DNA from: Clostridiales bacterium
GTDB taxonomy: Bacteria > Bacillota > Clostridia > Peptostreptococcales > NVVX01
NCBI GenBank assembly: GCA_021129785.1
Contig: JAJOKQ010000152.1
Coordinates: 1 to 11,245, forward strand
Direction: 5' to 3'
DNA length: 11,245 nucleotides
Below, piece by piece: positions 1-6,403 of the stretch. Each line of letters begins with the position of its first letter. Position 1 is the first letter of the stretch. Position numbers and translations under genes: made by a program. The notes under the pieces were generated by a model. It had not been told where the DNA came from and did not search any database. It worked only from the letters and a program-made list of their open reading frames with translations.

Positions 1-601
1 ATCAAAGGCGATCAAGAATCTTGCAAGTAAGACAAATGAGATTGAAGATATTGCAAGTTCTATTGAAGGTATTGCGGAACAAACTAATTTACTTGCTTTA
101 AATGCTGCTATTGAAGCAGCACGTGCAGGCGATGCTGGAAGTGGGTTTGCAGTTGTAGCGGACGAAGTAAGGAAACTTGCGACTCAATCAACGAGCGCAA
201 CACAAAAGATAAATGGGCTTATTTCTGAAATACAAACGGGCATTAAAACTGCTGAAGATGAAATGGGTAGAGCAGGAGCTGTAGTAGAAGAGCAAAATAA
301 AGCTGTAGATGAAACAGTTAGTGCTTTTGGGGAAATAACAAAAAAAGTAGATACTGCTTCATTAACACTAAACGAAATTTCTGATGAAACGATAGTGTTA
401 AATGAGAGTGCCTCAGAAGTAGTAGAAACAATGGAAAATCTTGCGAATATTGCAGAAGAAAATTCTGCAGCAACAGAAGAAATAGCGGCCTCAACCGAGC
501 AGAGTTTAGAAAATATGAACAATATAGGCAGTGAAGTTAGTGCTCTAGTAGAATCTATGAGTACTCTTAGAAGTTCGATATCGAGGTTTAAAATAAAATA
601 G
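1..601 (+). CDS. Methyl-accepting chemotaxis protein, C-terminal part (cut by window edge)
   Basis: Only the last 199 residues are present; the first complete codon is at base 2, and the frame is open to the left edge. It is the cytoplasmic signalling domain of a chemoreceptor, which controls CheA kinase through CheW. The hairpin tip is clear: EQTNLLALNAAIEAARAG followed by GFAVVADEVRKLA, the most conserved stretch of the family. The usual GRGF just before it is GSGF here. The return helix holds a typical methylation region (AEENSAATEEIAAST). The protein ends SRFKIK, with no NWETF-type CheR-docking tail. The sensor and membrane segments lie outside the window, so the ligand is unknown. A terminator follows 11 bases after the stop, so it ends its own transcription unit. 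Confidence 0.95.
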   Translation, partial: SKAIKNLASKTNEIEDIASSIEGIAEQTNLLALNAAIEAARAGDAGSGFAVVADEVRKLATQSTSATQKINGLISEIQTGIKTAEDEMGRAGAVVEEQNKAVDETVSAFGEITKKVDTASLTLNEISDETIVLNESASEVVETMENLANIAEENSAATEEIAASTEQSLENMNNIGSEVSALVESMSTLRSSISRFKIK

Positions 602-612
602 AATTAAGAATT

Positions 613-633
613 GAGGCGTGAGCCTCTTTTTTT
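613..633 (+). terminator. Rho-independent terminator of the chemoreceptor gene
   Basis: A 5-bp GC-rich stem (GAGGC at 613-617, GCCTC at 622-626) closes a GTGA tetraloop of the GNRA class and is followed by seven T. It lies just after the TAG stop at 599-601 and separates the chemoreceptor from the tsaE unit. Confidence 0.85.
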
Positions 634-677
634 ATACAAAAAATAATAGCATTAAAGCAAAAGTATGCTACAATATA

Positions 678-706
678 TGCACAATGTATGATAGTTGATA
701 TATAAT
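678..706 (+). promoter_or_regulatory. Candidate sigma-A promoter for tsaE-tsaB
   Basis: A perfect -10 box TATAAT (701-706) lies 17 bases after TGCACA (678-683, 4 of 6 to TTGACA). Transcription would start near 713. That excludes the longer tsaE reading frame beginning at 695 and supports the start at 764. Confidence 0.45.
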
Positions 707-763
707 GTATCACTTTGTGAGCTTATTGAAGAGCAAATAATTAATGGGTGGGAGTATAGCAAA

Positions 764-1216
764 ATGAAATGCATAGATATTTTATCAGAAAAAGAAACAA
801 AAAATATAGCAACAAAACTTAGCAAATTAGTTAAAAAAGGAGACTTAATATACTTAACAGGAGACTTGGGTGCAGGTAAAACATTGTTTACTCAAGCTTT
901 TGCGCGCGGCTTGGGAATTCGTGACCAAATTACTAGTCCAACTTTTACAATTATTAAAGAGTATGACGGAATAATTCCTCTGTTTCATTTCGATGTTTAT
1001 AGAATAGAAAGATTAGAACAAATGGATGATTTAGGATATGACGAGTATTTTTTTGGAGATGGAGTATGCGTTATTGAATGGGCATCAATAATAGAAGAGA
1101 TTTTACCAGATGGACTTTGGATAGAAATAAACGTGATTGGTGAGAAGGAGAGAAAAGTTTGTTTTAAAGGAAGAAACAAGTATTACGAAAAAATGGTTGA
1201 GGAGCTGTTAAAGTGA
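764..1216 (+). CDS. tsaE: tRNA t6A biosynthesis ATPase TsaE
   Basis: TsaE is the small cytoplasmic ATPase that works with TsaB and TsaD to make threonylcarbamoyladenosine at position 37 of ANN-decoding tRNAs. The 150-residue product has the normal family length. Visible motifs are Walker A GDLGAGKT (33-40), SPTF (58-61), HFDVYR (75-80), LGYDEYF (90-96) and VIEWA (103-107). The frame is open from an ATG at 695, which would add 23 residues. I chose the ATG at 764 because GTGGGAG lies 9 bases before it, the shorter protein fits the family, and the likely -10 box at 701-706 lies inside the longer version. Its TGA stop overlaps the GTG start of tsaB, so the two are probably translationally coupled. 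Confidence 0.95.
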   Translation: MKCIDILSEKETKNIATKLSKLVKKGDLIYLTGDLGAGKTLFTQAFARGLGIRDQITSPTFTIIKEYDGIIPLFHFDVYRIERLEQMDDLGYDEYFFGDGVCVIEWASIIEEILPDGLWIEINVIGEKERKVCFKGRNKYYEKMVEELLK

Positions 1217-1926
1217 AAATATTAGCGCTAGACACATCATCATCTGCGACAACTGTTGCGTTACTAGATAATGAAAAACTTGTAGCTGAATATACTATCA
1301 ATAATTTTAGTACACATTCCCTAAAACTTATGCCAATGATTTCTGAAATTTTCGAATCATGTGGGTGGTTACCTGAAGATATAGATATATTTGGGGTCTC
1401 GCTGGGACCGGGTTCTTTTACAGGACTAAGAATTGGAGTAACGACCATTAAAGCTATGGCACAAGCACTAAACAAACAAGTATATGGTGTTTCATCTTTA
1501 GATGTTTTAGCATACAACTTAATGTATGTAGATGGAATTATATGCTCAATAATTGATGCGCAGCGCGATGAAGTATATGTAGCAACTTACAAATGGGACA
1601 ACAATAATTTAAATCAAATTATGAATCCATCAATACTTAGTGTAGATAAATTGAAAGAAGTGATGTATAAGAAAAAAGAGCATGTTTATTTCGTTGGAGA
1701 TGTAGCTAAAAAACTTCGCTTAAGAATTGAAGAAGAAAACTGTGACACTAATATGGTGTTTCCACCAGATGCACTACTATTACCACGAGCATACGCTGTA
1801 GGTAAAATCGCGAGACAACACGCATCAGAAGGCAAACTAAAGAACTTAGAAGATATTGTACCGATATATATGAGAAAATCACATGCAGAATGCCAGTATG
1901 AAGAAAAACAAAGAAGTGAAAAATAG
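1213..1926 (+). CDS. tsaB: tRNA t6A biosynthesis scaffold protein TsaB
   Basis: TsaB is the inactive paralogue of TsaD and forms the TsaB-TsaD core of the bacterial t6A complex, to which TsaE binds. The 237-residue protein shows the ASKHA-fold start LALDTSS (4-10), the family signature GPGSFTGLRIG (65-75) and IDAQRDEVY (114-122), and ends in the usual PIYMRKSHAE. The start is GTG at 1213, overlapping the tsaE stop by four bases, with GAGGAG at 1199-1204 eight bases upstream. No rimI acetyltransferase gene follows, unlike many Firmicutes; a repeat-bearing gap of 146 bases leads to tsaD. Confidence 0.95.
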   Translation: MKILALDTSSSATTVALLDNEKLVAEYTINNFSTHSLKLMPMISEIFESCGWLPEDIDIFGVSLGPGSFTGLRIGVTTIKAMAQALNKQVYGVSSLDVLAYNLMYVDGIICSIIDAQRDEVYVATYKWDNNNLNQIMNPSILSVDKLKEVMYKKKEHVYFVGDVAKKLRLRIEEENCDTNMVFPPDALLLPRAYAVGKIARQHASEGKLKNLEDIVPIYMRKSHAECQYEEKQRSEK

Positions 1927-1941
1927 GGGATTCCTCTTTTG

Positions 1942-2036
1942 CCCTGAGAAAAACTAAATGGAGCAGAATGGACTCAAATTGAATAGTCACCATTTCTTGT
2001 CACCCTGAGCGAAACGTAGTGGAATCGAACGGGTCT
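1942..2036. repeat. Two degenerate tandem copies of a CCCTGAG-type intergenic repeat
   Basis: Copy 2 (2003-2036) begins CCCTGAGCGAAACGTAGTGG and ends ACGGGTCT. Copy 1 (1942-1974) has the same order of blocks: CCCTGAG, AAAC, TGGA, GAA and a final GG..CT, with many substitutions between them. The starts are 61 bases apart. From memory, elements of the form GTCA(C/T)(C/T)CTGAGCGAAGCG are dispersed between genes in many bacteria. ACCC near the left end and GGGT near the right end of copy 2 can pair. A GTG-initiated extension of the tsaD frame runs into copy 2, which is an annotation trap. Confidence 0.6.
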
Positions 2037-2048
2037 AGTATGTATAAT
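2020..2048 (+). promoter_or_regulatory. Candidate promoter for tsaD
   Basis: A perfect TATAAT lies at 2043-2048, with only a weak -35 match TGGAAT (2020-2025) at 17-base spacing. Transcription would start near 2055, just ahead of the ribosome binding site AGGAG at 2060-2064. The -35 would fall inside the repeat copy. Confidence 0.35.
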
Positions 2049-2072
2049 GAAGACAATATAGGAGCGAAAAAT

Positions 2073-3107
2073 ATGAATAATGATATTCACAAAAATATAA
2101 TAACATTAGCAATAGAAACAAGTTGTGATGAAACTTCGGTTGCAGTAATGAAGAACGGGCGTGAAGTATTATCAAATATTGTGGCTTCGCAAATTGAACA
2201 ACATCAAAAATACGGTGGTGTTGTGCCGGAAGTTGCATCTAGGAAACATCTTGAAAATATTAATAAAGTCATAGAAAAAGCACTAAGTGAAGCAAATCTG
2301 TCATTTGAATCTATCAGTCACGTTGCTGTGACGTATGGACCAGGACTAGTAGGGGCATTGTTGGTAGGTCTGTCTGCTGCAAAAGCTATATCATTTGCAA
2401 GGAACATACCTTTAACCGGAGCAAACCATATAGAAGGGCATATATATGCTAATTTTATTGAGCATAAAGAATTAGAGCCTCCGTTTATATGCTTAATTGT
2501 TTCTGGAGGCCATACTCACCTAGTATATATGAAAAACTATGGAGAGTACGAAGTGTTAGGCAAAACTAGAGATGATGCCGCTGGTGAAGTATTTGACAAG
2601 ATAGGTAGGGCACTAGGACTTAACTATCCTGGAGGACCAGAAATTGATAAACTATCTAAAGAAGGCAATAAAGAAGCAATACGTTTTCCTAAAGCATATT
2701 TAGAAAGAGGCAGTTATGATTTCAGTTTCAGTGGTTTGAAATCATCGGTATTAAATTATTTAAATAGAGAGAAAATGAAAGGTAAAAAAATTAGCATAGA
2801 AGATGTAGCTGCTAGTTTTCAACAATCTGTAATTGAGATACTAGTTGAAAAGACTATAACATGTGCAATTGAGAAAAAAGTAAAATTGATTGTGTTAGCA
2901 GGGGGTGTCGCGGCAAATAGTGGTCTAAGAGAGTTAATGAGGGAAGAATGCTCTAAGTATGGATTAGAACTAATATATCCGTCAAAAAAACTTTGCACCG
3001 ATAATGCGGCAATGATTGGGTGTGTAGGGTATTATAATTACATCGTGAATAAAAATTCAAATTTATTTCTAAATGCTAAATCGAATTTGAAATTTGAAAA
3101 CATCTGA
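2073..3107 (+). CDS. tsaD: tRNA t6A threonylcarbamoyltransferase TsaD
   Basis: TsaD (also called Gcp or YgjD) moves the threonylcarbamoyl group from threonylcarbamoyl-AMP to A37 of tRNA. The 344 residues match the family length. Motifs are IETSCDETS (14-22), the metal-binding NHIEGH with H119 and H123, SGGHTHL (144-150), the GKTRDDAAGEVFDK segment (163-176), FSFSGLKSS (218-225), AGGVAANSG (276-284) and the metal ligand region TDNAAMIG (309-316). All catalytic features look intact. The frame is open from a GTG at 2019, but I chose ATG 2073: AGGAG lies 8 bases upstream, and the added 18 residues would be encoded partly by the intergenic repeat. TsaC/Sua5, which makes the substrate, is not in this window. 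Confidence 0.96.
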   Translation: MNNDIHKNIITLAIETSCDETSVAVMKNGREVLSNIVASQIEQHQKYGGVVPEVASRKHLENINKVIEKALSEANLSFESISHVAVTYGPGLVGALLVGLSAAKAISFARNIPLTGANHIEGHIYANFIEHKELEPPFICLIVSGGHTHLVYMKNYGEYEVLGKTRDDAAGEVFDKIGRALGLNYPGGPEIDKLSKEGNKEAIRFPKAYLERGSYDFSFSGLKSSVLNYLNREKMKGKKISIEDVAASFQQSVIEILVEKTITCAIEKKVKLIVLAGGVAANSGLRELMREECSKYGLELIYPSKKLCTDNAAMIGCVGYYNYIVNKNSNLFLNAKSNLKFENI

Positions 3108-3220
3108 TTTATATGAGTTATAAAAAGCGATAAGAGGCAATCAAAAATCATGCCAGTTTTATAGAAAAAAATCCGCAGATATCTACAATAATCCAGATGG
3201 AGAAAAATTTGAATAACAGA

Positions 3221-3369
3221 TAATTCACATAAAGAATAATAATCAGTAAATTTTTTAGGAGTTATACACATAAAAATATATACAAGCTTGTGGATAAAGT
3301 GGAAAAATTGAAATTCCAACACGGAGAAAGCATTTTTTTTGTCGGTAAGGCTGTGGATAATGTGGATAA
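3221..3369. promoter_or_regulatory. DnaA-box cluster
   Basis: Three perfect copies of TGTGGATAA, the reverse complement of the DnaA box TTATCCACA, lie at 3289-3297, 3352-3360 and 3361-3369; the last two touch head to tail. One TTATACACA box in the opposite orientation, matching TTATNCACA, lies at 3262-3270. TAATTCACA at 3221-3229 is one base from TTATTCACA. A given 9-mer is expected only about once per 130 kb counting both strands, so this grouping is not chance. No dnaA, dnaN or rpmH gene is near, so I read it as an accessory DnaA-binding cluster that titrates DnaA or regulates neighbours, not as a proven origin. Confidence 0.8.
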
Positions 3370-3488
3370 ATAAATTCAGTTTATTCTTATTCCTCTTTAT
3401 TGTGTATAATTCTACATATAGTGCTAAAGTGCTATATTTAAAAAAAATACAACTCTTCCGTACTGTATACTGTTAGAAAACAAATTGC

Positions 3489-3531
3489 GGATGGTTCTTA
3501 CCTTGCTTAATCGGAAGAATCATCCCTGTTT
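3489..3531. terminator. Long hairpin between tsaD side and bioY, possible bidirectional terminator
   Basis: GGATGGTTCTT (3489-3499) pairs with AAGAATCATCC (3515-3525): 11 pairs with one G-T wobble in the + strand RNA. The same position is a C-A mismatch in the - strand RNA. On the + strand it is followed by CTGTTTTATATT; on the - strand by a weaker T-rich tail. It lies 10 bases beyond the bioY stop and may end bioY, but the structure is better formed for a rightward transcript. Confidence 0.55.
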
Positions 3532-3535
3532 TATA

Positions 3536-4120
3536 TTATATACTATTTTTTTGAAGGAAAAAAGATTGTTTTGAGAGTACTTTCTTTAGAGAATGAACTA
3601 ACAATATGGCTATAGCAATTTTAACTAAGTCAGGCAGAATAAATGGGAAAACGCCAAATTTAAATGCTAACTCCCAAGTTAAAGAGGCAACAAATTTTAA
3701 TTGTAGAACACCGATTCCAAATATCAAAACAATTCCTAAAAGCATTGCGATAGAGTTTGCGAGAATAAATTTCACAGTAGAATTCTTCTCTTTTGCAGCT
3801 ACTCTCTCAACTATAAATCCTATTAAATATGAAGCGATAGGAAATGCAATTAAATATCCGCCTGTAGGGCCTAAAAGAATCCCTAGACCAGCAGTGAATT
3901 GCGAAAAAACAGGTATACCTACTGCTCCAAGAAGCAAATATACAATTTGTGAGAATGCACCAAGTTTGCTTCCTAACAGTGCGCCAGATAAAAGAACAGC
4001 AATTACTTGTAGTGTAAAAGGAACTGGCGAAAAAGGAAGAGGAATAGCAATTTGTGCAAACACTGCAGTAAGTGCTGCAAACAACGAGCAGATGGACATA
4101 TTTCTTATAGATAATTTCAT
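3536..4120 (-). CDS. bioY: Biotin ECF transporter substrate-binding protein BioY
   Basis: BioY is the membrane S-component that binds biotin and, with or without the shared EcfA/EcfT energy module, imports it. The 194 residues are strongly hydrophobic with about six membrane segments. Family signatures are IPLPFSPVPFTLQ (26-38), LLLGAVGIPVFSQFTAG (62-78), LLGPTGGYLIAF (82-93) and the late LPDLVK (162-167). Translation starts at ATG 4120 with AAAGGAGA six bases upstream. No ecfA, ecfT or biotin synthesis gene is nearby, so it probably uses a shared module encoded elsewhere. A BirA operator over the start of transcription indicates repression when biotin is plentiful. It sits between tsaD and the ABC-F gene, which are direct neighbours in Bacillus subtilis as I recall, so it may be an insertion into this locus. 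Confidence 0.95.
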   Translation of the reverse strand: MKLSIRNMSICSLFAALTAVFAQIAIPLPFSPVPFTLQVIAVLLSGALLGSKLGAFSQIVYLLLGAVGIPVFSQFTAGLGILLGPTGGYLIAFPIASYLIGFIVERVAAKEKNSTVKFILANSIAMLLGIVLIFGIGVLQLKFVASLTWELAFKFGVFPFILPDLVKIAIAILLVHSLKKVLSKQSFFLQKNSI

Positions 4121-4131
4121 TAATACTCTCC

Positions 4132-4166
4132 TTTTGTCAACCTATAATTTTTAGCGGTTGACAAAA
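4132..4166. promoter_or_regulatory. BirA operator of bioY
   Basis: A perfect inverted repeat: TTTTGTCAACC (4132-4142) and GGTTGACAAAA (4156-4166), separated by 13 bases. It matches the known BirA-type operator pattern of Firmicutes (TTGTnAACC, spacer, GGTTnACAA). It covers the predicted transcription start of bioY and ends next to its ribosome binding site, so BirA with biotinyl-AMP would block initiation. Confidence 0.9.
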
Positions 4167-4168
4167 AT

Positions 4169-4197
4169 AGTCTACTATATTAATCTGAATATGTCAA
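4169..4197 (-). promoter_or_regulatory. bioY promoter
   Basis: On the - strand, TTGACA (4197-4192, perfect -35) is followed after exactly 17 bases by TAGACT (4174-4169, 4 of 6 to TATAAT). The start point near 4162 falls inside the right arm of the BirA operator. Confidence 0.75.
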
Positions 4198-4199
4198 AT

Positions 4200-4240
4200 A
4201 AAAAATCCAATACACGGTTCCTCACAATAATCGTGTGTTG
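4200..4240 (-). terminator. Rho-independent terminator of the ABC-F gene
   Basis: On the - strand, CAACACACG (4240-4232) pairs with CGTGTATTG (4216-4208), nine positions with one C-A mismatch, followed by G and ATTTTTTATTT. It starts six bases after the ABC-F stop, and its T tract ends just before the bioY -35 box. Confidence 0.6.
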
Positions 4241-4245
4241 AGTTA

Positions 4246-6165
4246 CTATTCAATGGATTTTTCCCATTTTGAGTACATGAGTTCTAACTTCTCTTTTATA
4301 GTAGTAATTTCGCATAGCATTTCACGGCTTTTATTTGCATTCGAATAAATCTCCTCTTGGCAAAGCAGTGATTCCAATTTAGAATGCTCTTCTTCTAGCA
4401 GTGCAATATTATTTTCTAGATTGTCACTTTCTTTTTTTATTTTGCGAATACGTATATTATTTTCTTTTTCTTTTTTACGTCGCTCTTTTTCTTGTGTTTT
4501 ATTAATTTGTCCGTCATTTTCATTTAATTTACTAAGGCTGGCTTCTTTTTTCTTTTCCATATAGTAATCGTAGTTGCCAAGGTATTGATCAATACCTTTT
4601 TTCTTTAGTTCAAGAATTTTAGTAGAAACGCGATTAATAAAGTATCTGTCATGAGAAATCATAAATATTGTTCCGTTGTACTTAATTAATGCTTCCTCTA
4701 GCACTTCTTTAGAATTGATGTCTAAATGATTAGTAGGCTCATCTAATAACAAAAAATTTGATTTTGAGAGAATCAATTTCAAAAGAGACAATCTCGCCTT
4801 TTCTCCACCACTTAGAACAGAGACTGTTTTAAACACATCGTCACCAGTGAATAAAAAAGAACCAAGTAGAGTCCTGATTTCTGTTTCGGTTTTACCTGGA
4901 TACAGATCCCATATTTCATTTAAAATACTGTTTTTATTAGTTAAAGTTTTTTGATCTTGGTCGTAATACCCAACTACAACATTGTGTCCGAGTGAAATAC
5001 AATTAGAGTTGGAGTTAGTTTGATCTAGAAGCATTTTAAAGAGAGTTGTTTTACCAACTCCATTTGGGCCTATCAATGAAACTTTATCACCTCTATAAAT
5101 TTTTAAACTAACATCGTTAAAGAGTGTTGAACAGCCAAATTTTTTTGATAGATTCTCAATTTGCAATACATTTTTTCCGCTTGTTTCTCGCGCTTCTATA
5201 TGCATATATGCTTTCTTCGGACTATAAGTAGGCAATTCATGTACTTTTAACTTTGATAATTGTTTTTCTTTGCTCTTTGCCCTGTTCATTAGCTTTTCTG
5301 TACCATGCTGACGTAATCTTCTAATTATATCTTTTTGTCTATCACTTTCTTTTTTGTATTTACTAAATTCTCTTGCTTCTTGTTCTTGCCTGATTTGTTT
5401 TTCTGCAATATAATTGGAATAGTTCCCGTTGTAATTTGAAATGCTGTTATTTTCTAATTCTAATATACTAGTTACTAGTTGATCCAAGAAATAGCGGTCA
5501 TGAGACACGATAATAACAGTGCCTTGGTAGTCTCTCATATAGCCTTCGAGCCATTCGACAGCTTGTATGTCTAAATGATTAGTAGGCTCATCTAACAACA
5601 ATACAGAAGGCTTTGAGAGCAACAGTTTAGCTAAAGATAATCTGGTTTTTTCACCACCACTTAATTGATTTACCGGTTGATCTAAATCGGCGGAGCTAAA
5701 TCCTAACCCATTTAGTACGCCCCGAACTTTACTTCTAAAACTATAACCATCATTTCTTTCGAACTTGTCAGTTAATGCTGTATAATCATCCATTATTTTT
5801 TCTATTTCATGTGCATTTTTAGATATTTGACTTTGCTTTGCAATCGCAATCTCTAGAGATCTAAGTCGAAGTTCATCTTTAATAAGATTAGCAAAGACGG
5901 ATACAGCTTCGTCATATATGGTATTTTGAGTCTGGAAAATACTATCTTGCTTTAAATAACCAATAACAGCATCCTTGGAAAAATGAATATACCCTTCGTC
6001 ATAGGGTAGCTGTTTAGAGAGTATCTTCAAGAGTGTGGTTTTTCCAGTGCCGTTCATACCAATGAGTCCAACTTTTTCACCTTTTCTAATACTAAAACTA
6101 ATATTTTTTAATATAGAAGTTTCGGCGAATGATTTACTTATATTGTTGCATGATAAAATTATCAC
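4246..6165 (-). CDS. ydiF: ABC-F family ATPase, YdiF type
   Basis: A soluble twin ATP-binding cassette protein without membrane domains. ABC-F proteins bind the ribosomal E site and act on translation; some give antibiotic resistance, but this one looks like a housekeeping member. Domain 1 has Walker A GMNGTGKT (36-43), LSGGE (168-172), LLLDEPTNHLD (189-199) and SHDRYF (221-226). A charged linker (about 240-330) that would reach the P-site tRNA follows. Domain 2 has GPNGVGKT (366-373), LSGGE (451-455), LLLDEPTNHLD (472-482) and SHDRYF (504-509). The last 100 residues are a charged coiled coil. All catalytic residues are present. The start is GTG 6165 with AGGAGG seven bases upstream; the overlapping ATG would read straight into TGA. 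The 639-residue length, the C-terminal coiled coil and the tsaD/rex neighbourhood favour YdiF. It is divergent from rex. Confidence 0.92.
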   Translation of the reverse strand: MIILSCNNISKSFAETSILKNISFSIRKGEKVGLIGMNGTGKTTLLKILSKQLPYDEGYIHFSKDAVIGYLKQDSIFQTQNTIYDEAVSVFANLIKDELRLRSLEIAIAKQSQISKNAHEIEKIMDDYTALTDKFERNDGYSFRSKVRGVLNGLGFSSADLDQPVNQLSGGEKTRLSLAKLLLSKPSVLLLDEPTNHLDIQAVEWLEGYMRDYQGTVIIVSHDRYFLDQLVTSILELENNSISNYNGNYSNYIAEKQIRQEQEAREFSKYKKESDRQKDIIRRLRQHGTEKLMNRAKSKEKQLSKLKVHELPTYSPKKAYMHIEARETSGKNVLQIENLSKKFGCSTLFNDVSLKIYRGDKVSLIGPNGVGKTTLFKMLLDQTNSNSNCISLGHNVVVGYYDQDQKTLTNKNSILNEIWDLYPGKTETEIRTLLGSFLFTGDDVFKTVSVLSGGEKARLSLLKLILSKSNFLLLDEPTNHLDINSKEVLEEALIKYNGTIFMISHDRYFINRVSTKILELKKKGIDQYLGNYDYYMEKKKEASLSKLNENDGQINKTQEKERRKKEKENNIRIRKIKKESDNLENNIALLEEEHSKLESLLCQEEIYSNANKSREMLCEITTIKEKLELMYSKWEKSIE

Positions 6166-6192
6166 ATAAATTCCTCCTAAGTCATCATTACT

Positions 6193-6221
6193 ATTCTAAC
6201 GTAGAAAAGCAGATATTTCAA
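6193..6221 (-). promoter_or_regulatory. Promoter of the ABC-F gene
   Basis: On the - strand, TTGAAA (6221-6216) and TAGAAT (6198-6193, 5 of 6) are 17 bases apart. Transcription would start near 6186, giving a leader of about 20 bases that contains AGGAGG. Confidence 0.7.
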
Positions 6222-6249
6222 ATAAATTATTGATTATTCTCATATGAAA

Positions 6250-6278
6250 TTGACTTTGCAAGCATTTATTGTTACAAT
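6250..6278 (+). promoter_or_regulatory. rex promoter
   Basis: TTGACT (6250-6255, 5 of 6) and TACAAT (6273-6278, 5 of 6) are spaced 17 bases apart. Transcription would start near 6285 and give a leader of about 118 bases before rex. Confidence 0.7.
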
Positions 6279-6280
6279 AA
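6266..6280. promoter_or_regulatory. Palindrome over the rex -10 box
   Basis: TTATTGTTACAATAA is a perfect inverted repeat with 7-base arms around one T, and it covers the rex -10 element. It contains one Rex-like half-site (TTGTTA, 6269-6274), but six bases later there is only TATCAG instead of TAACAA. It may be a degenerate autoregulatory Rex site or the site of another regulator. Confidence 0.35.
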
Positions 6281-6403
6281 TATCAGAATCTTCGATAAAA
6301 ACAAAAGTTTAGCTCTTGCGAAATTAAGGGAGGCTCTGATTAAATCTCGGATACAAGATTAAAACAATGTGAGAACAATTCAATTACTGTGAGGAGTGGC
6401 ACG

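Larger units (their letters stand above)
3108..3535. other. 428-base non-coding interval between tsaD and bioY
   Basis: No protein-coding frame is convincing here. It holds, in order: a weak hairpin (GGCA 3136-3139, TGCC 3151-3154, followed by TTTT) that could end tsaD transcription; the DnaA-box cluster (3221-3369); a lone TATAAT (3405-3410) on the + strand; a short repeat region AGTGCTAAAGTGCTA (3420-3434) within an ATATAG..CTATAT palindrome; and a long hairpin (3489-3525) before the convergent end of bioY. The AT-rich character matches other gaps in the window. Confidence 0.7.

Noticed and set aside
695..763. Longer N-terminus for TsaE starting at ATG 695
   Set aside because: It overlaps the likely -10 box, has no Shine-Dalgarno sequence, and adds 23 residues not typical of the family.
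2019..2072. Longer N-terminus for TsaD starting at GTG 2019
   Set aside because: Those codons lie partly in the intergenic repeat, and ATG 2073 has AGGAG at ideal spacing.
3221..3369. Calling the DnaA-box cluster the chromosomal origin oriC
   Set aside because: No dnaA, dnaN or rpmH is adjacent and I see no DnaA-trio array next to the tandem boxes; an accessory cluster explains it better.
3606..4154. 182-residue open frame on the + strand opposite bioY
   Set aside because: It is the mirror of a clear BioY gene, has no family-like sequence and no suitable ribosome binding site, and runs through the BirA operator.
4246..6165. Antibiotic-resistance ABC-F protein
   Set aside because: The coiled-coil C-terminus and the tsaD/rex neighbourhood fit the housekeeping YdiF type; no nearby attenuator leader typical of resistance ABC-F genes is visible.
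6326..6390. Leader peptide before rex suggested by AAGGGAGG at 6326-6333
   Set aside because: No ATG, GTG or TTG start sits at the right distance; only an ATT-initiated eight-codon frame would fit, which is too weak to support.
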